Below, piece by piece: positions 27,688 to 37,561 of a stretch of DNA of 64,000 nt (positions within the stretch are counted from its first letter, which is position 1; each line of letters opens with the position of its first letter). Source of the stretch: Hymenobacter qilianensis. GTDB taxonomy: Bacteria; Bacteroidota; Bacteroidia; Cytophagales; Hymenobacteraceae. The translations under genes were made by a program, and so were the position numbers. The DNA lies in contig NZ_CP060784.1 of NCBI RefSeq assembly GCF_014489555.1, forward strand, positions 2,480,001-2,544,000. Reading direction: 5' to 3'. A model generated the notes under the pieces. That model was not told where the DNA came from and searched no databases. It saw only the letters and a program-made list of their open reading frames with translations.

Positions 27688-30225
27688 ATGCGCCGAATTT
27701 TACTTTGTTGGTGTTTAGTATTGATCACCTCCATGGCTGTCGGGCAAAATTTGCCCCCCACAGCGCCGGCTCCTAATGCCAATGCAGCGCCCAAGCGTCA
27801 ACTCCAGGCAGTCCGCCTCACCCAACCGATTAAGCTCGATGGCCTGCTCGATGAAGCCCAGTGGCAGGAGGCACCCATCGCCACCGATTTTATTCAGAAT
27901 AGGCCAAACCCCGGCCCGCGCGAGAAGCAGCCGACGGAAGTGCGCGTGATGTACGATGATGCGGCCCTGTACGTGGGAGCCGTGATGCACGAGACCTCCG
28001 CCGACTCCATCATGCGTGAGCTGACGGCCCGCGACGACCTCGGCAACACCGACTTCATCGCCATCTTTCTCGATACCTACAACGATAAGCTCAACGGCTA
28101 CAGCTTCTTTATCACGCCCGGCGGCGTGCAGCTTGATGCGCGCTACTCGCCGGCCAGTGGCGAAGATTTTGCCTGGAATGCCGTGTGGGACGCGCGCACG
28201 GCCCTGCGCGGTACCGATTGGGTCGTGGAAATGCGCATTCCGTATTCCGCCATTCGCTTTAGCGCCGTGCCGGAGCAGCTCTGGGGGCTCAACTTCATGC
28301 GCCGACGTAAGCGCGACAATCAGGACTTTTTCTGGAATGAGGTAAAGCCTGAAGCCGATGGCTTTGTGAATCAGTGGGGCCAGCTGCAAGGCATCCGCGA
28401 CATCAAGCCGCCGCTGCGCCTGTCGCTCACGCCCTACGTATCCACGTATCTCAACCACTATCCTTACCAGGAGCAGGGCGTGCGTAACACGAGCTTCTCT
28501 TTTAATGGCGGCGCCGATATTAAGTACGGCATCAACGAGAGCTTCACGCTCGACGCCACGCTGGTACCCGACTTTGGCCAAACGCAAAGCGACAACGTGG
28601 TGCTCAACCTCACGCCATTTGAGGTGCAGTACAACGAGAACCGCCAGTTTTTCACCGAAGGAACCGAGCTTTTTAATAAAGGCAACCTCTTTTATTCTCG
28701 TCGGGTAGGGGCGCAGCCGGTGGGTTTTTACGCCGTCAATGGCCAGCTTAGGGAAGGCGAGCAACTGGTGAAAAATCCTGGTGAAACTCGTCTGCTGAAT
28801 GCCGCCAAAGTATCGGGCCGGACAAGTAAAGGCTTAGGTATTGGCCTGTTCAATGCCTTAAGCAACGACGTATATGCCACCGTGCGCGACAGCACCGGAC
28901 AGGAGCGCGACGTACTGACACAGCCTTTTTCGAATTATAATATCGTAGTGCTGGATCAGAGCCTGAAGAACAACTCCTACGTGAGTCTCGTCAATACCAA
29001 CGTCACGCGCTGGGGCCAAACCTACGACGCCAACGTGACTGGGGGGCTTTTTCGCTTTGCTGACAAGAAGAATGCCTATGCCATTGATGGGCAGGTGGTG
29101 TACTCGCGCCGCCGCGGCAAGTCTTTCGCCTCCGACGCCGACGTAAACAACCAGGATGGCTTCAAATACCTGGTAGGGGTTGGCAAGATCAGTGGCAACT
29201 TCACCTGGAAAGTAAGCCATGGCATTGAATCCGATACCTACGACTCGAACGATTTAGGGCTGCTGCTCAGCAATAACAGCATCGAACAGGCTATCGACTT
29301 TAACTACAATAAGTACAAGCCGTTCTGGAAGGTGAACAATATGTACACCTATTGGGGCATCAGCAACGAGGTGTTGTATAGCCCCAGGCGCTACCGGAGC
29401 GTGGAGCTGTACGGTGGCGGCAACACTACGTTCACCAAGAACTTTATGACGGTGGGGGGCAATTTTGACGCCTCGCCGCGCCGCCACGACTACTTCGAGC
29501 CGCGCGTGTCGCCGCTGGGCCGCTTGTACGTGCGGGTGCCCGCCAACGTAGGCGGCAGCATGTTTGTGTCGTCCGATTACCGCAAGAAGCTGGCCTATGA
29601 TATCAGCTTATCAGGCCGCTACTATGCTCAGGACCGGGGCCGGCCCAACCGTACGGGCCTCGGCATCGGCATCAGTCCGCGCTATCGGGTGAGTAATCAG
29701 CTGACTTTTCGCTACGACTTGAGCTGGAGCCGGCAGGATAACCAGATTGGCTACGCCGGCGGCATGAGCAGCCAGGAACCTCTGGACGAGCTTTATCTGG
29801 ACGAGTCAGTATTGGGCCGGCGCCGAGTAGTTACCGTAACCAACACTGTTTCGGGGTCTTACACGTTCAATAACCGAATGTCGTTTACCATTCGCACGCG
29901 CCACTACACCAGCAACGTGCACTACTACGACTACCTGCGTCTGCTGGAAAAAGGTCAGGAAGAAGCCATCGACTACCGCCGCAACCGCGACACAAGCTTC
30001 AACGCCTTCAACGTGGATGCCGTGTATTCGTGGTGGTTTGCGCCCGGCTCCCAAATCAGCGTAGTATGGAAAAATGCGGGCTCCAGCTTCTTAACGGCCG
30101 ACAAAGCCACCCCGCTTTACTTCGATAATCTGACCAACACTGTAAATACGCCCCACAGCAATTCATTGTCAATCAAAGTGTTGTATTATCTCGATTATCT
30201 GATGCTGAAGCGTAAGGGTATTTAG
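27688..30225 (+). CDS. DUF5916 protein with CBM9-like N-terminal domain
   Basis: About 845 aa from MRRILLCWCLVLITSMAVG, which gives a clean signal peptide; an ATG 17 codons upstream is less likely. Residues 35-220 resemble a family-9 carbohydrate-binding domain (IKLDGLLDEAQWQEAPIATDFIQN, VRVMYDDAALYVGAVMHE, WVVEMRIPYSAIRF). The rest is a strand-rich DUF5916 region ending in YYLDYLMLKRKGI and probably forms an outer-membrane barrel. Substrate and role are unknown. Several six-C/G motifs occur in frame (27754, 29041, 29454). Confidence 0.85.
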   Translation: MRRILLCWCLVLITSMAVGQNLPPTAPAPNANAAPKRQLQAVRLTQPIKLDGLLDEAQWQEAPIATDFIQNRPNPGPREKQPTEVRVMYDDAALYVGAVMHETSADSIMRELTARDDLGNTDFIAIFLDTYNDKLNGYSFFITPGGVQLDARYSPASGEDFAWNAVWDARTALRGTDWVVEMRIPYSAIRFSAVPEQLWGLNFMRRRKRDNQDFFWNEVKPEADGFVNQWGQLQGIRDIKPPLRLSLTPYVSTYLNHYPYQEQGVRNTSFSFNGGADIKYGINESFTLDATLVPDFGQTQSDNVVLNLTPFEVQYNENRQFFTEGTELFNKGNLFYSRRVGAQPVGFYAVNGQLREGEQLVKNPGETRLLNAAKVSGRTSKGLGIGLFNALSNDVYATVRDSTGQERDVLTQPFSNYNIVVLDQSLKNNSYVSLVNTNVTRWGQTYDANVTGGLFRFADKKNAYAIDGQVVYSRRRGKSFASDADVNNQDGFKYLVGVGKISGNFTWKVSHGIESDTYDSNDLGLLLSNNSIEQAIDFNYNKYKPFWKVNNMYTYWGISNEVLYSPRRYRSVELYGGGNTTFTKNFMTVGGNFDASPRRHDYFEPRVSPLGRLYVRVPANVGGSMFVSSDYRKKLAYDISLSGRYYAQDRGRPNRTGLGIGISPRYRVSNQLTFRYDLSWSRQDNQIGYAGGMSSQEPLDELYLDESVLGRRRVVTVTNTVSGSYTFNNRMSFTIRTRHYTSNVHYYDYLRLLEKGQEEAIDYRRNRDTSFNAFNVDAVYSWWFAPGSQISVVWKNAGSSFLTADKATPLYFDNLTNTVNTPHSNSLSIKVLYYLDYLMLKRKGI

Positions 30226-30269
30226 GTAAACGACGCACATTCTTTCTTTTTGTTCCCCAGCTACCACCC

Positions 30270-30668
30270 ATGCCACAGCACATCGGCGCTCTCACACTAC
30301 TCGTGCGCGATTATGACGAAGCCATCGCGTTTTACACCAGTAAGCTGGGCTTTGAGCTGGTAGAAGATACCGACCTTGGGCAGGGCAAACGCTGGGTGCT
30401 GGTAGCGCCGCCGCAGTCAACTTCCACTAGGTTGCTTTTGGCTCAGGCTGCCTCGGAGAAGCAAGTGCAACAAATCGGCAATCAGGCCGGTGGGCGCGTA
30501 TTTCTTTTTCTGCACACCGATGATTTTCAGCGCGATTACACCTTGTATCGAGAGCGGGGCGTGCGGTTTCTGGAAGAGCCCCGGCACGAGAGCTACGGCA
30601 GCGTAGCCGTGTTTGAGGACTGCTACGGCAACCAGTGGGACTTGCTGGAGCAGCGCATTGCTTCCTAG
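30270..30668 (+). CDS. VOC-superfamily (glyoxalase/bleomycin-resistance fold) protein
   Basis: 132 aa with two beta-alpha-beta-beta-beta units: IGALTLLVRDYDEAIAFYTSKLGFELVEDTD and VFLFLHTDDFQRDYTLYRERGVRFLEEPRHESYGSVAVFEDCYGNQWDLLE. The second unit keeps the typical DCYGNQWDL end with a metal-ligand Glu or Asp. The substrate cannot be told. It overlaps the convergent meaB end by four bases once the meaB frame is repaired. Confidence 0.9.
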   Translation: MPQHIGALTLLVRDYDEAIAFYTSKLGFELVEDTDLGQGKRWVLVAPPQSTSTRLLLAQAASEKQVQQIGNQAGGRVFLFLHTDDFQRDYTLYRERGVRFLEEPRHESYGSVAVFEDCYGNQWDLLEQRIAS

Positions 30669-31662
30669 TTAATCCGGGCTTCGCTCTGCAATCCTAATAG
30701 CTCGGCCGCTGCTCCGAAGGGGGATTTTTTGCCCCCATCACTTGCTCGCGTACCTCAGCCAGCTGCTTTTGTACGCGTGGGTTGGCGTAGAACCGCTCTT
30801 CCAGCTCCTGCCGGATGGCCTCGTGCAGCCAGTGCAGATTCTGCTCTTGCCGGCGCCGCTGAAAGTAGCCGCTGGCCAGCATTTGCGTTTGATACTGTTC
30901 TATTATCTCCCAGACTTCGGCCACGCCCGCACCCGTCAGCGCCGAACTGGTCGTAACGACGGGTGCCCAGCTAGAGGCGGCTTTGGGAAAAAGGTGAAGC
31001 GCATTCTGGTACTCGCGGCGGGCACGACGAGCCGCTAATTCATTGCCCGCATCGGCCTTGGTGATGGTCACGGCGTCGGCCATTTCCATAATGCCTTTCT
31101 TGATGCCCTGTAGCTCGTCGCCGGCGCCGGCCAGCATCAGCAGCAGAAAAAAGTCGACCATGCCGTGCACGGCGGTTTCGCTTTGGCCTACGCCCACGGT
31201 TTCCACAAAAATGACGTCGTGGCCGGCCGCTTCGCACAGGAGCATAGCCGCGCGGGTGCTGCGCGTAACGCCCCCCAGGGAGCTGCCCGCCGGCGAAGGC
31301 CGAATGTAGGCGGCTGAATGGGCAGCTAACTCACTCATGCGGGTTTTATCGCCGAGTATGCTGCCGCCGCTGCGTTGGCTAGTCGGGTCGACGGCCAGTA
31401 CAGCCAGCTTTTTGCCCAGCTTGTTTACCAAATACAGCCCAAGGGCTTCAATAAATGTGCTTTTGCCCACGCCCGGCACGCCCGTAATGCCTATCCGAAT
31501 GGAGCGGCCCGCCTGAGGCATAACCGCGTCGAGAACCTGCTGGGCAAGTTGTTGGTCGGTGGCCAAAGTGCTTTCCGCCAGCGTAATGGCGCGACTCAGC
31601 ACCACGCGGCTGCCGGCCTGAATGCCGGCTACATACTCGTCTGCGGTGAAGCGTTTGGCCAT
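30665..31662 (-). CDS. meaB: Methylmalonyl-CoA mutase-associated GTPase (frame repaired at the end)
   Basis: MeaB is a G3E-type GTPase that protects and reloads B12-dependent methylmalonyl-CoA mutase. Motifs are GITGVPGVGKSTFIEALG (Walker A), AVDPTSQRSGGSILGDKTRM, VGVGQSE and ITKADAGNE (NKxD equivalent). At 30732-30736 a sixth G changes the C-terminus to MGGKKSPFGAAAELLGLQ, the family's usual SPF-AA-ELL ending, and gives 332 aa with a stop at 30665. Its substrate enzyme mutA/mutB lies about 6 kb away, also on the minus strand. It follows the propeller gene by 15 bases. Confidence 0.93.
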
Positions 31663-31677
31663 ATATGCGAGTTGCCC

Positions 31678-32764
31678 TTACTTGACGATGAAATTAGGCA
31701 AGCCAAACTTACTACGTTTGCCCCCAGACTGATACCATCGTCTTTGTAGCCACAGGCCAGGCCCGCAGCATTGGGATTTTCAATAACTCCCAAAAAGGGG
31801 TTGTCTTCGCGGGCCACGTATATTTTGCCATCCGGCCCCGCTGGAGCGCCCCGATTTTACGGTTTTTGGAGTCACCTATTTTAGTGGCTTTGCTGGTCTT
31901 CAAATCGAACTGCCAGATTTGGGCCGCCCCGCCGCCGGTGCCGTTATTGGTGCCGTAGAGCTTGCTGCCATCAGGCGAGAACTCTACACCATAGGCTTCT
32001 TCATAGGGGCCAAACTGGCGCGGCTTGCTCACCAAGCCCGTTGTGCGGTCGAAGTCGAAGACCTCGAACTTGTTGCTTTCGCGCCAGATTGCGGCTGCCA
32101 GCTTGTTGCCATCTGGCGAGAACTTCATGCAGCCGATGGCGTTGCGGCCCGGACCGGCGTGCATAGTGCCCACGTTGCTCAGAATAGGCTTCGTTTGGAC
32201 GCCATCGGCCGTTACGAGGTAAGCCACAAAGGCATTGGAGTTCCAGCGGTGGCCCACCACCCACACGTCGCGGCCGTTTTGGTGGCGCACTGCCGCCAGC
32301 TTTTCGGCCACCGGCGAAATGAGCAGCATATTGGCGCGCGGCACGTCGCCGAGCCCATTGTCGCGGGTCATGTCCACTACGGAGTAGCGCATGCCGCCGG
32401 GCCTACCCTGAAAGTCGGTGGTGAACACATAGAACACGTTGCCGCTGCCGGGATCGGGCACAATCAGCACGCCTTGCGTGCTTTCCTGCCCGCCCATCAG
32501 CTTACGACCGTTGGGCATAGGCTGGTGCTGCCGGTTGAAAATAGTGCCTCCATTCGTGTAAAACAGCAACTGTCCGCTTTTGGTAGTAGCTACGGCGCAG
32601 TTCTCGTAGCTCACCATTTTGCTGTCGAGAAGGGGAGTGGGCTTGCCTTGTGCAAAGCTTAGACCCGCCATATTGCCGAAGTACCAGGTAGATTGCTCGG
32701 CCTGAGCCCATGCTGACGAGCTGGTAAACAGACTAATAAGTAGGAGCAGAAGAGGAAGTCGTTT
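31678..32764 (-). CDS. Secreted beta-propeller protein ending GLPNFIVK (frame repaired twice)
   Basis: A signal peptide (MKRLPLLLLLISLFTSSSAWAQ) is followed by propeller-like repeats: TWYFGNMAGLSFAQGKPTPL, GVLIVPDPGSGNVFYVFTTD, CMKFSPDGNKLAAAIW and GVEFSPDGSKLYGTNNG. This resembles the N-terminal propeller found in Bacteroidota PKD-type and gliding proteins, here without PKD or sorting domain. Two repairs are needed. A fifth G at 31836-31839 gives LQRGPDGKIYVAREDNPFLGVIENP, and a sixth at 31721-31725 gives ISLGGKRSKFGLPNFIVK. Final length is about 362 aa. Function is unknown. Confidence 0.85.
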
Positions 32765-32915
32765 CATAGAATTGCAAAGCGCCGGAGCAGATGTGGTAAG
32801 GGGCGCTACTGGAAAGAAAACGGAATTTCGTGCCAAGGTAATATAGCTAGTGCCGGCAGAGGCCCGTGAAAACCGGCGGTGAAAAGTAACAGATAGGCAG
32901 TTTACGGAGTTTGAA

Positions 32916-32971
32916 TAAGATCTGGGGGCTTTTTTGAACTCAGCAAAACGCAAAAAAGCCCCCAGATCTTA
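32916..32971. repeat. Long inverted repeat of two motif copies between divergent genes
   Basis: A perfect 20-bp inverted repeat (32916-32935 with 32952-32971): each arm contains AGATCTGGGGGC with a T6 run, separated by 16 bases. It looks like a terminator but lies upstream of both flanking genes, which diverge (starts at 32764 and 33006). Confidence 0.8.
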
Positions 32972-33005
32972 TACTTACACTGTCCTTCCTTATTCCGACC
33001 TGTAT

Positions 33006-33446
33006 ATGCTGCGCTCTTTTGCTCTGGTATTGTTGGTCAGTGGCTTTGCTTTGGCAACGCTGGCTCAGACGCCGCTTACTAAACCGTCCTTGCCTGAGCG
33101 GATCAAAGCTCAGCGGTGGCAAAAACGCGTTGTTGTTCTCTGTGCGCCCACGGCCGAATCAGCGGAGCTTAAGCAGCAAAAAGCAAGCATGGCTGCCGCC
33201 CAAACGCAGGTAAATGCACGCGATATGCTCATCTTGGAAGCTATTGAGACCAGCTTAAGCCCCAGTGAAAAGCAGTATGTGCGTCAGACGCTGGGTATAA
33301 AGCCAGGCGGTTTTGCTCTGGTGCTCATTGGTAAGGATGGTGGCGTGAAGCGCAAAGAAACCGAGCCCATCGACCCCAAAGCCTTATTCGAGACAATCGA
33401 CGCCATGCCCATGCGTCGCCAGGAAATGCGTGAGAAAGACAGATAG
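33006..33446 (+). CDS. DUF4174 domain-containing secreted protein
   Basis: 146 aa. A signal peptide (MLRSFALVLLVSGFALATLAQ) is followed by a thioredoxin-like DUF4174 domain: RVVVLCAPTAESAELKQQK, ARDMLILEAIE, then GGFALVLIGKDGGVKRKE and the closing LFETIDAMPMRRQEM, which is the most diagnostic part. There is no CxxC motif, so it is unlikely to be a redox enzyme. Function is unknown. Confidence 0.85.
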   Translation: MLRSFALVLLVSGFALATLAQTPLTKPSLPERIKAQRWQKRVVVLCAPTAESAELKQQKASMAAAQTQVNARDMLILEAIETSLSPSEKQYVRQTLGIKPGGFALVLIGKDGGVKRKETEPIDPKALFETIDAMPMRRQEMREKDR

Positions 33447-33452
33447 GCTTGT

Positions 33453-34244
33453 TTAGCCGATACTCCGTATCACGCCGCCATCTACCCGTACGGAGGCCCC
33501 ATTAGTGGCTGAAGCCAGCGGACTAGCTAGATACACGACCATATTGGCTACTTCCTTGGGCGTGGCAAAGCGCTGAAGCAACGATGACGGCCGGGCATTC
33601 TGGAAGAAATCGTGCTCGGCTTCTTCCTTCGATTTGCCTTCCGCGGATAGCTTTTGCAGAAAATCCTCTACGCCTTCGGAAGCTGTGGGGCCAGGCAGCA
33701 CGGAATTTACAGTCACGTTGGTGCCTTTTGTCAGTTCGGCCAAACCACGAGCCACGCCAAGTTGGGCCGTTTTGGTGGTGCCGTAATGAATCATTTCCTG
33801 TGGGATCTGTAGGCCCGACTCACTGGAAATAAACAGGATGCGTCCCCAGTTCTGGGCAAGCATGAGCGGAAAATACTGACGCGAAAGCCGCACGCCGCTC
33901 ATCACATTTATTTCAAAAAAGCGCATCCAGTCTTCATCCGTAATATCGGCAAACTCCTGGGGGGCAAAAATGCCAACGTTGTTCACCAGAATATCCACCG
34001 CGGGCACTTCGCGCAGCAAGTCCTGTATTTCGTCGGCGCGTCCAAAGTCTACGGCCACGCCGCGTACCTGGGCTGTGGGCGTTTGGGCCAGAATAGCTGC
34101 CGTAGCCGCCTGAATCCGGGCTTCGGTACGACCCGTAATAATGACGTGGGCACCTTCGGCGGCCAGCTGCTGGGCAATGGCCAGGCCGATGCCAGCGGTA
34201 GAGCCTGTTACTAAAGCTATCTTATTTGTGAGGTGCAGATCCAT
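33453..34244 (-). CDS. SDR-family oxidoreductase
   Basis: A Rossmann-fold short-chain dehydrogenase of 263 aa. The nucleotide motif is VTGSTAGIGLAIA near residue 12, NNVG near residue 88, and the catalytic Ser-Tyr-Lys appears as ISSES and YGTTK (about 140-160). The C-terminus VYLASPLASATNGASVRVDGG is typical of the 3-oxoacyl-ACP reductase-like group. The substrate cannot be told. It is convergent with the DUF4174 gene, 6 bases apart. Confidence 0.9.
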   Translation of the reverse strand: MDLHLTNKIALVTGSTAGIGLAIAQQLAAEGAHVIITGRTEARIQAATAAILAQTPTAQVRGVAVDFGRADEIQDLLREVPAVDILVNNVGIFAPQEFADITDEDWMRFFEINVMSGVRLSRQYFPLMLAQNWGRILFISSESGLQIPQEMIHYGTTKTAQLGVARGLAELTKGTNVTVNSVLPGPTASEGVEDFLQKLSAEGKSKEEAEHDFFQNARPSSLLQRFATPKEVANMVVYLASPLASATNGASVRVDGGVIRSIG

Positions 34245-34412
34245 TCTATTTCAAACGATAAAGTGAGAGTCGTTAAACCAGTGAGCCTTTATTTTGTATG
34301 TTAAGCTTTACGGTTAGCGGCTGAGTTAGTCGCCTGCTACAGCGCCAGCCTACTTAGCGCTGCATCCGTATTGATTTCGTGCCTTTTTATTTACAACACA
34401 CTTACCGCTCAT

Positions 34413-34895
34413 ATGTCGTTCTCATCCGCCCGCCCCGAAGATTTACTGTTTGATGCCGCCCGTCGGGGTGATGTTTCTTATTTGAAAGAATTGATTGCCA
34501 CCAACATCGACGTTAATACGGTGAATGGCAAAGGCTTTACCCCACTGATTGTAGCTGCCTACGATGACCAGCTGGAAGCTGTTAAACTTCTGCTGGATGC
34601 CGGCGCCGATGTAGATGTGCAGGATGCCGGCGGCAACAATGCCCTTATGGGCGTCTGCTTCAAAGGCCACGCCGAGGTTGCCAGCCTGCTGATAGCGCAC
34701 GGTGCCGATCTGAACCTACAGAATGGCAACGGCGGCACGGCCCTTATGTTTGCCACCTTGTTCGGACGCAATAAGCTGGTAAAACTCATGCTCGACGCTG
34801 GCGCCGATACTACTATTCGCGATATCCGGGGTCTTACCGCGCTGGACTTGGCGGTGCAGCAAGGCAATGAGGAAGCTTTGCAATTGCTTCAATAA
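34413..34895 (+). CDS. Ankyrin-repeat protein
   Basis: 160 aa made of four to five ankyrin repeats (LLFDAARRGDVSYLKELIATNIDVNTVN, GFTPLIVAAYDDQLEAVKLLLDAGADVDVQD, NNALMGVCFKGHAEVASLLIAHGADLN, GTALMFATLFGRNKLVKLMLDAGADTT, LTALDLAVQQGNEEALQLL). It has no signal peptide. MSFSSARPED at 34413 is chosen as start, 14 codons after an earlier in-frame ATG. It probably works as a protein-binding module; the partner is unknown. Confidence 0.9.
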   Translation: MSFSSARPEDLLFDAARRGDVSYLKELIATNIDVNTVNGKGFTPLIVAAYDDQLEAVKLLLDAGADVDVQDAGGNNALMGVCFKGHAEVASLLIAHGADLNLQNGNGGTALMFATLFGRNKLVKLMLDAGADTTIRDIRGLTALDLAVQQGNEEALQLLQ

Positions 34896-34992
34896 CTGTT
34901 CAGCCACCTTACTGCCCATTTGCCGTATAACCCGAAATTGCTTCTGAAACGCTCGTTCTGAAGCCAATAACGAGGATATACATATTCTGCTG

Positions 34993-35399
34993 ATGGACAG
35001 TTTAGCCAGATTTGCCCCCACATCTATGCTTTGCTTCGCATTGTGGTAGGTTTGCTTTTCGCAATGCATGGTAGCCAGAAACTACTAGGTTTTCCCGGTG
35101 ATAAGCCGCCCGTGGAAATTGCTTCGCTCATGGGCCTAGCCGGAATAATAGAGCTGGTCGGCGGCCTCCTGATTGCCTTCGGCTTCCTGACACGTGTTGC
35201 GGCATTTGTAGCCAGCGGCACCATGGCGGTAGCTTACTTTATGGCTCACGCGCCGCAGGGGGCAATTCCGCTGTTGAATCAGGGAGAGCTGGCGGTTGTG
35301 TACTGCTTTGTGTTTCTGTACATCGCCGCCCAAGGCTCCGGACCCTGGAGCGTAGATAATTTGATCCGAAAGGATCGGCGCGATGTGTTGCCGCGTTAG
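34993..35399 (+). CDS. DoxX-family membrane protein (frame repaired)
   Basis: Four hydrophobic helices with the family pattern ALLRIVVGLLFAMHGSQKLLGFPG, IELVGGLLIAFGFLTRVAAFVASGTMAVAYFMAH and VVYCFVFLYIAAQGSGPWSVDN. The true start is the ATG at 34993. A sixth C in the run 35015-35019 gives MDSLARFAPHLYALLRIV and a 135-aa protein. DoxX proteins are linked to thiol and oxidative stress, but no activity is evident here. Confidence 0.88.
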
Positions 35400-35438
35400 T
35401 TGATAAGCTTCGGCTTTGTATAAAAGAATCTTTCAAAC

Positions 35439-35516
35439 AACAGGCAGTCATAAAAGAAGCGCTGGCATATCTAACACCCATTAGATATGCCAGCGCTTCT
35501 TTTATGACTGCCTGTT
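35439..35516. terminator. Very long perfect hairpin
   Basis: A 36-bp perfect inverted repeat (35439-35474 with 35481-35516) with a 6-base loop, between the convergent doxX-like and methyltransferase genes. It starts 20 bases after the methyltransferase stop. The core AGAAGCGCTGGC is flanked by A4/T4, so it can terminate both ways. Confidence 0.85.
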
Positions 35517-35535
35517 CTAATTAATGATAAGCAGA

Positions 35536-36344
35536 TTAAGCCGGCTTTGTCAACAAGTAGTACGCATAACGCCGGCCCATCCTCACTTCCTGCTCAATCT
35601 CGAGGGTAACGAGCTGGGGCTCGAAGCCACATTTTATTGCGTTTTCCCAAAACTCCTCAATCCGGTAGGTTACCATGTGAGGCATATTTTGGGCGTAGCC
35701 CCAACGATGCGGCTTGCTAATGGGAGTATGGTCAGCATAGCGAATCTCAATAAACGCTTGCCCACCCGGCTTTAACATTTTATAAGCAATATCCAGCACA
35801 CGGGAGCCATAGGCCTTGGTAGGGAAAACACAAAAGACGTAGACGCAGAGAAACAGATCAATAGGCTCCGTGATGACGTTAAGAACCGTCTCGGGAGTAC
35901 CAACTTTAAACGGCACCGGAACAAAATTGTGGTAGCCTTCCTGTATTAATTGCTTTTGGCATTCCATAACACTGGCCGTTGTAACATCAGCGCCATAATA
36001 GCGACTCGAGCCGGGGGCGAAGTGCACTGCATTGGCCCCCCGCCGCAACCCCAGTCGACAATAGTAGCCGGCTGATTATCCACAGTTGCTACGCCAGCCA
36101 AGCGACGATACGTGTCGTAATTATGACGACCCATCTTGAGCCACCGCTCATCGTCATTAACAAAAATGCCTGTACCCCGCCAGTGAGCCTTGCCAGGAAT
36201 AAAATCACGATGAAAGGAATCCCAGTAATGCTGAGAGTCAGTTACTAACTTATCTTCTGAATCATACAGATGTAAGTTCTCCCGCACTGCGTGCTCACTG
36301 GATCGGTAAATCCGCGCTAACATATTTCGTAACTGACCTTTCAT
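35536..36344 (-). CDS. Class I SAM-dependent methyltransferase, paralog A (frame repaired)
   Basis: About 269 aa. The Rossmann SAM-binding motif IVDWGCGGGANAVHF follows a 95-residue helical N-terminus (LRNMLARIYRSSEHAVRENLHLYDSED). Later blocks are LKPGGQAFIEIRYAD (motif IV/V region) and a conserved C-terminus FEPQLVTLEIEQEV. The run at 36036-36041 has six C; a seventh is needed to join GCGGG to ANAVHFAPGSSRYYG. The substrate is unknown. It is a tandem duplicate of the gene at 36753-37561; both are bounded by long hairpins and AT-rich gaps, unlike the rest of the window. Confidence 0.85.
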
Positions 36345-36674
36345 TACACTATTTGTATAGGGTGAGACATAAAACTTTGAATACAAGGTATGATTTAAGA
36401 AACCTTGCCCCAATAAAAATTATATTATGTATAATTATAATTCAATTATATAAAAAAGATGCATAAATTAAACTCGACAGTTGGATTCTACAGATGAGCT
36501 AAAAGCTGTTTTTCATTTAAGTCTTGCTGGGTTCAGGCTGTAAGCTCAGTACTGCTATTACTAAAGCTACACCTGTACATAGCACGCTTCCGAGCCTTGG
36601 ACTATCAAAACTTCAGTACAAGGAAGTCGGCTTAATGAATTTTCTGTGCGTTATTCTGCTAAGTGGAAACCTAA
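36345..36674. other. AT-rich gap between the duplicated methyltransferase genes
   Basis: No gene is seen. Bases 36411-36470 are almost only A and T with a few G/C and could contain a minus-strand promoter. The remainder shows no hairpin or repeat that I can define. Confidence 0.55.
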
Positions 36675-36731
36675 CTGAAAAGAGGGCGGGCTTATGCAAC
36701 AAACTGTTGCATAAGCCCGCCCTCTTTTCAG
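36675..36731. terminator. Long perfect hairpin downstream of methyltransferase paralog B
   Basis: A 27-bp perfect inverted repeat (36675-36701 with 36705-36731), loop AAC, core GAGGGCGGGCTTATGC, flanked by A4/T4. It lies 22 bases after the stop of the minus-strand gene. Confidence 0.87.
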
Positions 36732-36752
36732 CAAATAGCTGAGAAAACCAGA

Positions 36753-37561
36753 CTAAGCCGGCTTTGTCAATAAATAAAAGGCATAGCGCCGTCCCAATTT
36801 TACCTCCTGCTCAATTTCCAAGGTTACGAGTTGAGGTTCGAAGCCGCAGCTAATAGCGTTTTCCCAAAACTCCTCAATCCGGTAGGTTACCATGTGAGGC
36901 AGATTCTGAGCGTAGCCCCAACGATGTGGCTGGCTTATAGGGGTATTATCGGCGTAGCGGATTTGAATAAACGCTTGCCCGCCTGGCCTTAACAGCTTGT
37001 AAGCTATGTCCAGCACGCGGGTACCATACGCCTTGGTAGGGAAAATCTCAAAGACGTACGTTGAGAAGAACAGGTCGCAGGGCTCTGTAATTGTGCTGAG
37101 GACGGTTTCAGGGGTACCAGCCTCAAACTGAACAGGAACAAAGTTGTGGTAGCCTTCCTGTATTAGTTGCTTCTGGCACTCATTAACACTAGCAGAGGTA
37201 ATATCAGTGCCATAATAGCGACTCGAGCCGGGAGCGAAGTGCACAGCATTGGCCCCCCGCCACAGCCCCAGTCGACAATAGTAGCCGGCTGATTATCCAC
37301 AGTCGCTACGCCAGCCAAGCGACGATACATCTCATAATTATGACGACCCATCTTGAGCCACCGCTCGTCGTCATTGGTAAATATGCCTTTGCCCCGCCAA
37401 TGAGCATTCCCAGGTATGTACTCACGATCAATGCCTTCCCAGTAATGCTGAGAATCAGCTATCAGTTTATCTTCCGAATCGTACAGATGTAAGTTCTCCC
37501 GTACTACACGCTCACTAGTGCGATAAATCCGGGATAAAGTATTTCGTAACTGTGCTTTCAT
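36753..37561 (-). CDS. Class I SAM-dependent methyltransferase, paralog B (frame repaired)
   Basis: About 269 aa and by eye roughly four-fifths identical to paralog A over the whole length, including LHLYDSEDKLIADSQHYW, DERWLKMGRHNY, DWGCGGG, LLRPGGQAFIQIRYADNTP and FEPQLVTLEIEQEVKLGRRYAF. The C6 run 37253-37258 needs a seventh C, exactly as in paralog A. Differences cluster at HWEGIDREYIPGN and the STYVFEIFP segment. Tandem duplication is clear; the substrate is unknown. Confidence 0.85.

Noticed and set aside
27715..28764. Long open frame opposite the DUF5916 gene (about 349 codons)
   Set aside because: Antisense shadow in GC-rich DNA; composition and lack of motifs argue against a gene.
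36074..37303. Two perfect TTATCCACA DnaA boxes as part of a replication origin
   Set aside because: Both lie at the same codons of the duplicated methyltransferase genes (encoding VDNQ), so they are coding coincidence duplicated with the gene, not an origin cluster.
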